A DNA stretch of 64,000 bases from JAJDTT01 sp022827025 (GTDB taxonomy: Bacteria; Acidobacteriota; UBA6911; RPQK01; JAJDTT01): contig OZ241897.1 of assembly GCA_965203535.1 (NCBI GenBank), forward strand, positions 1,612,001 to 1,676,000, in the 5' to 3' direction. The translations under genes and the position numbers were made by a program. The notes under the pieces are model-generated. The model saw only the letters and a list, made by a program, of their open reading frames with translations, was not told the DNA's origin and ran no database searches. Below are positions 43,697 through 49,867 of this stretch, piece by piece. The number at the start of each line of letters is the position of its first letter. The stretch's first letter is position 1.

Positions 43697-43892
43697 GAAT
43701 TTTCTGATCTCCTCCTTTGACAGTCCTGAATATTTCAATGTGTGCCGAACATACCTCTCGTGTAGCAGGGCACTCTTGGGAAGATGAATGTAGTCCGTGG
43801 TGCCGGACTTGCGGTAGAGTTCGTTTCTGGCTCTTTTTGAAGGAGTATCCCAGTTTTCGGATCTTAAACAGAAAGCGCTTGCGCTTGATCAC
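43691..43892 (-). pseudogene. HicA-like toxin, frameshifted
   Basis: From GTG 43892 the frame reads IKRKRFLFKIRKLGYSFKKS. A second frame shifted by one base continues ELYRKSGTTDYIHLPKSALL then HERYVRHTLKYSGLSKEEIR and KFI-stop at 43691. Together they make a continuous small HicA-like RNA-binding toxin of about 65 residues. One extra base around 43828-43835 (AAACGAACTC) explains the break. The start overlaps the hicB-like stop, as expected for an operon. The toxin is probably inactive, unless rescued by frameshifting. Family assignment is by pattern only. Confidence 0.6.
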
Positions 43893-44235
43893 TTGGGTCT
43901 ACCATCCGCGGGATAAAGGGAACGTCAAACTTAACCTTTCGAAACCGGGCTTGAGGGGTGCAGACGGGCTGAGTTGTCCAGCCCCGCTCTCTCAGGAACT
44001 TTTCCAAGTCGCCGGTTTCGAGCAGATCCTCGAAGACTGCTTCCATCGCCCACGAGATGTCGGTCATGACCTCGCTCCACGTATCGGCTTGCGTGGTCAG
44101 TTTGAGCGGCTCACAGATCCCAATCCAAGGTCCTGTCCGAGATCTTGTTACCAACCACGGGATGTCGCCTTTGATCTCGACAATTCCCGCGGGGAGTTTG
44201 AAACTCCCCCGTCGGCTGGCCTTCTCGGTAACCAT
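43864..44235 (-). CDS. HicB-like antitoxin
   Basis: The start at 44235 is preferred because AGGAGAG lies about 6 nt upstream; an in-frame start at 44274 exists. The 123-residue product has the HicB-type partially degraded RNase H-like fold: VEIKGDIPWLVTRSRTGPWIGICEPLKL (~15-45), then TWSEVMTDISWAMEAVFEDLLETGDLEKFL. No clear DNA-binding domain is visible at the C-terminus (VKFDVPFIPRMVD). It would neutralise the co-encoded toxin. Because the toxin frame is broken, the antitoxin may be a solitary survivor. It could instead be an unrelated DUF with similar fold. Confidence 0.6.
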   Translation of the reverse strand: MVTEKASRRGSFKLPAGIVEIKGDIPWLVTRSRTGPWIGICEPLKLTTQADTWSEVMTDISWAMEAVFEDLLETGDLEKFLRERGWTTQPVCTPQARFRKVKFDVPFIPRMVDPSDQAQALSV

Positions 44236-44334
44236 CCGTCTCTCCTCTCGTAGCATTCTGTCAACACCCTTCAATTACTGTCAACGTCGGCCAATCTGAA
44301 AACTACGAAGGAAATCCGGCACCCATTGCAGGAT

Positions 44335-44388
44335 CGGCGGTTTCCAACCGCCGATCGCCCGACGAGGAACGGCGGACAACATGTCCCC
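44335..44388. repeat. Hairpin pair upstream of the hicB-like gene
   Basis: CGGCGGTTTCCAACCGCCG and a weaker GGCGGACAACATGTCCCC dyad with linker ATCGCCCGACGAGGAAC. A near-duplicate of 43101-43154. The gene-free interval 44236-44696 otherwise contains only low-information sequence and the right direct repeat. Confidence 0.8.
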
Positions 44389-44571
44389 ATTCCATCCAGG
44401 CTCCAACCTGGCCCGCTCAGATGCAATTCAAAGCAGCCACTCGGGAAGCGGTTCCGGTTTTCGACTCAGGATATCGACGATGGCATTCGCCTGCATGTTC
44501 GTCTGTCCTTGCTTATCTCCGACAGGGCCAATCCGGATACCCCGACTTGTCGGTAATATAATGGTCCGTTA

Positions 44572-44655
44572 GCCCATGGTAAAAATCGTGACGGCATTCG
44601 ACCGGGTCTGCATCCCGGCATACTGCAGGACCATCTCACCCTGACAAATCAGATA
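44572..44655. repeat. Direct repeat flanking the hicBA-like module, right copy
   Basis: GACGGCATTCGACCGGGTCT then GCATCCCGGCATACTGCAGG and ACCATCTCACCCTGACAAAT, the partner of 43613-43696 at a distance of 959 bp. It starts with AGCCCATGGTAAAAATCGTG, which resembles the insertion-sequence end at 8065. Confidence 0.85.
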
Positions 44656-44696
44656 CTTGCGCCTCAATCATCCCGTCCATCCGAGAGAGAATTCCG

Positions 44697-45686
44697 ATGA
44701 AATATCGTCAGCTTGGAAACAGCGGCCTCAAGGTCTCGATCATCGGCCTGGGCACCAACGTGTTCGGTCAGCACGATACCTTCACCCACTACTGCGACGA
44801 AAGGGAGACGGCCGCCATCATCCACCGGGCGGCCGACCTGGGTATCAACCACATCGATACCGCCGACATGTACTCGCGCGGCGTCTCCGAGACCTACATC
44901 GGCAAGGCCGTCGCCGGACGGCGCGACCGCTTCGTCATCGCCAGCAAGACGGGCCTTCCGGTGGGGGACGGTCCCAACGATGCGGGGCTCTCGCGCGGTC
45001 ACATCATGAGCAGCGTCGAAGGCACGCTCCGCCGGCTGGATACGGACTACGTCGACCTCTACTACGCGCACCGGCCCGATCCGGCAACGCCCATCGAGGA
45101 GACGCTCCGCGCCTTCGACGACCTGGTTCGACAGGGGAAGGTGCGCTACGCCGGGTGCTCCAACTACGCGGGCTGGGAAATCGCCACGGCGAGCGGCGTT
45201 GCCGAGCGGCGAGGCTATTCCCCGTTCCTGGTCAGCCAGTCGCCGTACAACCTCTTCGAACGGTCGCTCGAAGCCGAGGTCCTTCCCTCCTGCCTGCACC
45301 ACGGGCTGAGCATCGCCGCGTACTCCCCCCTGGCCCAAGGCGTCCTGACGGGCAAGTATCGCCGGGGAGCGCCGATCCCGCGCGGCACCCGGGCCTGGAA
45401 GAATCCGAGCCCCGTCCTGGCGAGCTACATGACGGGCGAGCGGCTGGAGACGGTCGAGCGGCTCGATGCCTGGACCCGGGATCACGGCCACCGGCTGAGC
45501 GAGCTGGCCATCGCCTGGCTGCTGGACAAGCCCTTCGTCTGCACGGTCCTGGTCGCGGTCACCAGCATCGAACAACTCGAAGCCAACGTCGCCGCCACCG
45601 GCTGGACGCTCTCCCCGGAACAAGTAAAGGAAGTTGAAGCCATCGTAGCCGGGAGCGGCGATTTCCAATCGCCGACAGGGGTGTAG
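44697..45686 (+). CDS. Aldo/keto reductase
   Basis: A protein of 329 residues with a complete TIM-barrel AKR. It has GLGTNVFG (~17-24), the catalytic tetrad positions in HIDTADMYSRG (Asp, Tyr), VIASKTG (Lys) and DLYYAHRPDP (His), and NADP-binding C-terminal loop elements (VTSIEQLEAN). It is closest in pattern to the large YghZ/IolS-like subgroup and acts in the cytosol on an unknown carbonyl substrate. AGAGAG upstream provides a ribosome site. The protein should end near VKEVEAIVA. The final residues GSGDFQSPTGV are read from a hairpin repeat that also supplies the TAG stop, and the same decapeptide ends the CxxCH lipoprotein. Confidence 0.92.
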   Translation: MKYRQLGNSGLKVSIIGLGTNVFGQHDTFTHYCDERETAAIIHRAADLGINHIDTADMYSRGVSETYIGKAVAGRRDRFVIASKTGLPVGDGPNDAGLSRGHIMSSVEGTLRRLDTDYVDLYYAHRPDPATPIEETLRAFDDLVRQGKVRYAGCSNYAGWEIATASGVAERRGYSPFLVSQSPYNLFERSLEAEVLPSCLHHGLSIAAYSPLAQGVLTGKYRRGAPIPRGTRAWKNPSPVLASYMTGERLETVERLDAWTRDHGHRLSELAIAWLLDKPFVCTVLVAVTSIEQLEANVAATGWTLSPEQVKEVEAIVAGSGDFQSPTGV

Positions 45687-45799
45687 GGGGGACGATAGTC
45701 CCCCCTGTACACTTTTGCCTCTACCGTGCAGGCGAAGACAGGGCGGCTGGAAACCGCCCTTCCAGCGGGCGACAAGGATGTCGCCCCTCCTTTCGGGGG
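45648..45799. repeat. Hairpin cluster at the 3' end of the aldo/keto reductase gene
   Basis: Units GGCGATTTCCAATCGCC, GGGGGACGATAGTCCCCC, AGGGCGGCTGGAAACCGCCCT, GGCGACAAGGATGTCGCC and CCTTTCGGGGG lie in series between convergent genes. The first is translated as the C-terminal tail of the reductase. Confidence 0.88.
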
Positions 45800-46546
45800 C
45801 TACCGATCCAGGCGGAGCAACCACCTGGCCGCATTGCGCATGAGCCGCTGCATCATGGGATGATCGAGCGCTTCCGGAGTGTGTCCCGGCGCCAGATAGC
45901 AGAATCTTCCCTTCCCCATCTCGCGCCACCATCCTGCCGGAGCAGACAGGTTATCCCGCGCTATGGAACGCAGCAGGAGGTGTTCGCGGTCGAGATAGTA
46001 TTTCACCGTGTGCTGCTCGTCGAAGATCTCGAAATCCTCCACGCCTGACGTCACGGGGTGATCCCGGTCTTCGACTCGAACGGTGTAGACATAGGGCTCG
46101 GGATGGCCCCCGTAGTCTCCTCCGAAGAGTTTGTAGTAGAGGCCGTCGGGCGGGTACAGGCCCTGAGCGTTGTGCAGAGCGAGGAAACCGCCGCCGCCGT
46201 GGACGAAATCCCAGATGGCCTGCTGCTGCGTGTCCGTCATCCATTTGATGTGCGGTTGGTCATATCCGCCGGGCCAGTTCATGCCGTCGCGGAGGATGAT
46301 GAGCAGATCATGTTTCGCGAGCGCTTCAGGGGTCAGGGCCTCGACGTTCTCGATGAAGGTCACCGGAATGTTTTCCCGGACCAGGGCCTTGGCCAGATGA
46401 TCCCGGATGTAGACCGGACTGTGGTACCGGTCGCCGATCAGAGCCAATGCACGGGGCCGGTCGGCGGTCTGGTAGACCTCGAACGCTTTCTGCGCCGGAA
46501 GCGCCAGGGTCAGGGCGAACAGAGTCAGTAACATTATGGTCTTCAT
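45800..46546 (-). CDS. ThuA-like domain exported protein
   Basis: The start at 46546 follows GGAGGAG and begins a signal peptide (TIMLLTLFALTLALPAQ). The 248-residue product has a ThuA/trehalose-utilisation-like fold, a class I glutamine amidotransferase-like flavodoxin fold. Motifs include FVHGGGGFLALHNA (~115), YYKLFGGDYGGHPEP, DHPVTSGVEDFEIFDEQH (~165-180) and GRFCYLAPGHTPEAL. ThuA-like proteins are linked to sugar metabolism, probably as keto-sugar enzymes. It is convergent with the reductase. The region upstream holds a methyltransferase fragment. Confidence 0.88.
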   Translation of the reverse strand: MKTIMLLTLFALTLALPAQKAFEVYQTADRPRALALIGDRYHSPVYIRDHLAKALVRENIPVTFIENVEALTPEALAKHDLLIILRDGMNWPGGYDQPHIKWMTDTQQQAIWDFVHGGGGFLALHNAQGLYPPDGLYYKLFGGDYGGHPEPYVYTVRVEDRDHPVTSGVEDFEIFDEQHTVKYYLDREHLLLRSIARDNLSAPAGWWREMGKGRFCYLAPGHTPEALDHPMMQRLMRNAARWLLRLDR

Positions 46547-46596
46547 AGCTCTCCTCCAGACAAGAAGTTCCAACTATCCTGGCCCCGGCGGCCGGT

Positions 46597-46890
46597 TTAT
46601 CTGTGGACTCGCCGAGTGGCTTTCCGGTTGATATCGATGGTCTGGTGGTCCCGGCCCACCGTGGCCAGCTTCGCACGGCTCCCATAGAAGGCCATGACCT
46701 GCAGCACCTCGGCCCCGGCGTTGAGAAACTCGACGTGGAGCTGCCGGATGGCCTCGGGATGGTCTAGGCCGAAGTGGGGCGTGAAGGCTCCGGCCGTTCC
46801 GTATCCCCGGCGTTCCAGCTCGACGATGTAGCCGCCGTCGCCGAGGACGGGTCCCGCCGCGGCCAATCGGTCCAGGATGTTCCGATTCAT
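46597..46890 (-). pseudogene. Homocysteine S-methyltransferase, N-terminal fragment
   Basis: A stub of 97 residues matching the first third of betaine-homocysteine/homocysteine S-methyltransferases: ILDRLAAAGPVLGDGGYIVE, FTPHFGLDHPEAIRQLHVEF and GAEVLQVMAFYGSRAKLATV. The zinc-binding Cys residues and the rest of the barrel (about 200-300 residues) are missing; the frame ends at RRVHR. A ribosome site (GGAGGAGAAAGGAAG, at 7 nt) and ATG are intact, so a short peptide could still be made. It hints that this lineage once coupled methyl transfer from betaine-like compounds to the sarcosine pathway downstream. Confidence 0.8.
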
Positions 46891-47034
46891 GACACGGCTT
46901 CCTTTCTCCTCCCGTTGCCGGAACGGAGATTCGTCCGAATAGTTCCAAGATGACCTGTCCAGGTGCCTGTGGGAGACTCATTCATAATACACTCAGCGAA
47001 CAGGCGAGAAACTCGGTCCGGGGTCCGAACTGAG

Positions 47035-48387
47035 ATGGGTGGAAGAAGACTGTCGAGGAGGGATGTCCTGAGCCGGCTGGGAGCCGCAGCCGGCCTGGGC
47101 CGGAGCTGGAGTTCCGGGCGCGTTGCCGCGGCGGGAGATCCTGTCCGGTCCTTTCTGCTCTCCCGTCAGGGATGCGGCCGGGCCACGGGGTATGCCGAAT
47201 CCAACAAGATCGTCACCTGGCGCCGGCGGACCCACGTGGCCTGGTTGGATTCTCCCCCGGAGGGTTTCCGGGTCCGGGTCCGAAGCTGCAATCGGGACAC
47301 CGGCGAATGGTCTCCAACAGCCACCGTCGGCGACGCCTACGACAATCACGGAGGACCTGCGCTGACCGTAGACAACGAGGGCTACCTTCACCTCGTCTAC
47401 TTTCCGCACCACCATCCCATGTGCTACCGCCGGTCGCGCCGGCCGGGGGATGCATCCGAGTGGGAAGACGAGATCCGGTTCGGCGAGCGTCTGACCTATC
47501 CGACCCTCGTCTGTGGGGCGGATGACACGTTGGTGCTCAGCGCCCGGCGCAGTTTTGCGAACCGTCCCTGGGAGGTGGAGTTGTGGGAGCGGCCGCCGGG
47601 CGCCCGGTGGCAGCGCCGGCGCGCCCTGCTGAGGTCGCGCCATCCAGGCTATTCCCACTTCCAGGAGTCTCTCGCCTGGGGGCCCGATCACCGGACGCTC
47701 CATCTGTTCTGCCGGTTCCACGAACGATCCGACCGCCAGGCCTACGGCCGCCTGCAGACGGTGGCCTACCTGGTGAGTCCCGATTCGGGCCGGACCTGGA
47801 CCCGGAGTGACGGAACTCCGGTCTCCCTTCCGGCGACGCCCGATTCCGCCGAGGTCCTGGCCCGGGGAGGAGTGGACCACAACCGGCTTCTCCGGGCGGG
47901 CGCAATGTCCGTGGATGCCGACGGGCGGGCGAGCGTCGTCTACAGCGATGAGGAGGGGGGCCGGTCACGGCTCATCCTGGCTCGGCCCAACGGGGACGGA
48001 AGCTGGGACCGAACGGATCTGAGCCGCTTCCTGCCCGTGGAATTTCAGGGCCGGCTTCTGCTGGCGCCAGCCGGCGTCACGTTGACGTCGAGCGGCGGGA
48101 CGGTCGTCGCGGCCCAGATCGAGCCACCCGTGGACGGCGCCTCCACCTGGGGAGGTCCCGGCAACGAAGTCGTGGCCTTTCGTTCCCGCGATGGAGGACG
48201 GAGCTTCACCTTCTCCCCGGTCAGCCGTCCGGATGGGAACCGGGCGCGCTGGCTCCCCAACATCGAGCGGGCCACCGGGCACAACCGGGTTCCGGAGAAT
48301 CCGGGCCTTCTCTACACCGGCGGCGGTCCCGGTTCGAAGAACACCGACCTGCTGTCCAACCACGTCTTCTTCGCCACCACTGCGTGA
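47035..48387 (+). CDS. Tat-exported BNR-repeat protein (BNR_4 family)
   Basis: The start at 47035 gives a Tat signal (GRRLSRRDVLSRLGAAAGLG); upstream in-frame ATGs do not. The 450-residue product is a beta-propeller of the BNR_4 type: NHGGPALTVDNEGYLHLVYF, HHHPMCYRRS, FRSRDGGRSFTFSP (Asp-box) and a terminal NPGLLYTGGGPGSKNT. These families occur in polysaccharide lyases and sialidase-like proteins, so a glycan substrate is plausible. It is separated from the amidohydrolase by 6 bp, so they form an operon. Divergent from the methyltransferase fragment. Confidence 0.85.
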   Translation: MGGRRLSRRDVLSRLGAAAGLGRSWSSGRVAAAGDPVRSFLLSRQGCGRATGYAESNKIVTWRRRTHVAWLDSPPEGFRVRVRSCNRDTGEWSPTATVGDAYDNHGGPALTVDNEGYLHLVYFPHHHPMCYRRSRRPGDASEWEDEIRFGERLTYPTLVCGADDTLVLSARRSFANRPWEVELWERPPGARWQRRRALLRSRHPGYSHFQESLAWGPDHRTLHLFCRFHERSDRQAYGRLQTVAYLVSPDSGRTWTRSDGTPVSLPATPDSAEVLARGGVDHNRLLRAGAMSVDADGRASVVYSDEEGGRSRLILARPNGDGSWDRTDLSRFLPVEFQGRLLLAPAGVTLTSSGGTVVAAQIEPPVDGASTWGGPGNEVVAFRSRDGGRSFTFSPVSRPDGNRARWLPNIERATGHNRVPENPGLLYTGGGPGSKNTDLLSNHVFFATTA

Positions 48388-48393
48388 TCTGCC

Positions 48394-49227
48394 ATGCTCG
48401 TCATCGACTGCCACGCCCACGTTTACTCGCCGGACGAAGAGCGCTATCCGCCGGTGGATCGGCCCCTGCGGGTCCCGGGAGGAGGCGGCTCCATCCAGGA
48501 TCTGCAGGCCGTGATGCAATCCAACGGCGTGGCGGCGGTCCGGGCCATTCAGACCGTCTCCTTCTACGGATACGACAACCGCTATCTCGCCGACGTCAGC
48601 CGCGCGAACCCCGGCCGGGTCAGCGGAGTGTGCACGCTGGATCCCGACGATCCTCGGAGTCCCGAGATCCTCTGGCGGCTGGTGCAGAAGCACGGGGTCA
48701 AGTCGCTGCGCAGCATCCCCGCCGAGTCCCGGACCCGGTTCGACCACCCGGCGGTGCGACGACTCTGGCAGGCCGCCCACGAACTGGGGATCACCGTCGA
48801 CATTTTCCTCATGCAGATGGAATGGGTGGAGGGGGCCGAGAGGCTTCTGCGGGAGTTTCCCCACCTCACCGTGGCCTTCTGCCACTGTCTGGACCTGAAG
48901 CCGGACGAGGAGTACCGGGAGAAGCTGGACGCCGTCCTGCGGCTGGCCCGGTTTCCCAACCTGATCGCCAAGGTGGACTTCATCAGCACCGGGACCGAGC
49001 AGGGTTTTCCGGGAGACGACCTGCACGAGGCGGCGCTCAAGATCATCCATGCCTATGGAGCCGAGCGGTGCGTCTGGGGAAGCAATTACCCGAACCGGCT
49101 CTGGACGCCCAGGATGAGCTACGCGGAGCATCTGCGCGTTTTTCGGGAGGTGCTGCCCTTGGAAGCAGAGGATCGCCGGCAGATCCTGGGGGAAACGGCG
49201 CGGCGGCTGTGGTTTCCGGAGTTGTAG
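48394..49227 (+). CDS. Amidohydrolase-family protein (TIM barrel, PF04909 type)
   Basis: A protein of 277 residues beginning MLVIDCHAHVYSPDE, with the HxH metal ligands. Later barrel landmarks are RSIPAE, AFCHCLD (His, ~168) and CVWGSNYP (~230). In most members the last motif is GSDxP with a metal-binding Asp; here it is Asn. Related proteins hydrolyse lactones or decarboxylate small acids. No export signal. It follows the BNR protein by 6 bp and is convergent with the sox operon. Activity is uncertain given the Asn. Confidence 0.85.
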   Translation: MLVIDCHAHVYSPDEERYPPVDRPLRVPGGGGSIQDLQAVMQSNGVAAVRAIQTVSFYGYDNRYLADVSRANPGRVSGVCTLDPDDPRSPEILWRLVQKHGVKSLRSIPAESRTRFDHPAVRRLWQAAHELGITVDIFLMQMEWVEGAERLLREFPHLTVAFCHCLDLKPDEEYREKLDAVLRLARFPNLIAKVDFISTGTEQGFPGDDLHEAALKIIHAYGAERCVWGSNYPNRLWTPRMSYAEHLRVFREVLPLEAEDRRQILGETARRLWFPEL

Positions 49228-49244
49228 AACGCGGATGACGCGCC

Positions 49245-49262
49245 GGCGGTTAGGAAACCGCC
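49245..49262. repeat. Hairpin unit ending soxG
   Basis: GGCGGTTAGGAAACCGCC between the convergent amidohydrolase and soxG. The TTA (TAA on minus) inside it is the soxG stop codon, so the unit encodes the last residues (AAVS) of SoxG. Confidence 0.8.
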
Positions 49263-49867
49263 GCTCCCGCTCCCCCGTATTCGCGGCCCGAGTGTTGGAG
49301 CCAGATCCCCAGATAGTCGGCGAAGCTGCGCCGGACGATCACGTCGAAGGACTGGGCGTCGGAGCCATCGCCCCGGGGAATCAACAGGACTGCGGCCTTG
49401 CCCAGATTGGTCTGGGCGCACTGGCCGGGAGAGAAGCTCCGGGGATGCAGGTCCAGAGTGCATCCCTTGGCCAGGAGTTCCCGCCTCCGGGCTCCCGCGA
49501 CGTTCACCAGGGTGTAGCCGCCCGTGGTGTCGACGGCCGAGGCGTGATGCGCCGCCAGAGCTTCCCCCAGTACGGCCACGGCGCGAGTCTGGGCGCCGGG
49601 CGGGAGAATGAGCAGCCATTCGTCAGGGCCCATCCAGCAGACGGTCACGTCCTCGCCTTCGGCAATGGTGTTCGGATCAAGAGGAAGCGCAACGGGCAAA
49701 ACTCCCTCCACCGCGGCCGGAAACGTGGCGTCGCCGGCGTCGCCGCGCAGATTCACGTAGCCCAGGAAGGGTCTTTCAGTGAGTATGACGCCGGGGCTTC
49801 CGGCCTCTCCCGCGCCTGTGTTCGACCGGAATCCGGTCAGAGGGGACTCTTGCCTGAGGTCAGACAT
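49250..49867 (-). CDS. soxG: Sarcosine oxidase subunit gamma
   Basis: A protein of 205 residues, the usual SoxG length. Motifs of the GcvT-like SoxG fold are GYVNLRGD, WMGPDEWLLILPPG (~78-92), VDTTGGYTLVNVAG and a CAQTNLGKAAVLL segment. The gamma subunit completes the cytosolic heterotetramer that oxidatively demethylates sarcosine to glycine, transferring the methyl to tetrahydrofolate as 5,10-methylene-THF and making H2O2. Its start overlaps the soxA stop by 8 bp, the last gene of soxBDAG. The C-terminal few residues are provided by a hairpin repeat. Confident from synteny and motifs together. Confidence 0.92.
   Translation of the reverse strand: MSDLRQESPLTGFRSNTGAGEAGSPGVILTERPFLGYVNLRGDAGDATFPAAVEGVLPVALPLDPNTIAEGEDVTVCWMGPDEWLLILPPGAQTRAVAVLGEALAAHHASAVDTTGGYTLVNVAGARRRELLAKGCTLDLHPRSFSPGQCAQTNLGKAAVLLIPRGDGSDAQSFDVIVRRSFADYLGIWLQHSGREYGGAGAAVS

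Noticed and set aside
43590..43892. An intact 100-residue toxin from the unshifted frame
   Set aside because: Beyond residue ~22 the unshifted frame loses all family character, while the frame shifted by one base reads as a HicA-like C-terminus with its own stop.
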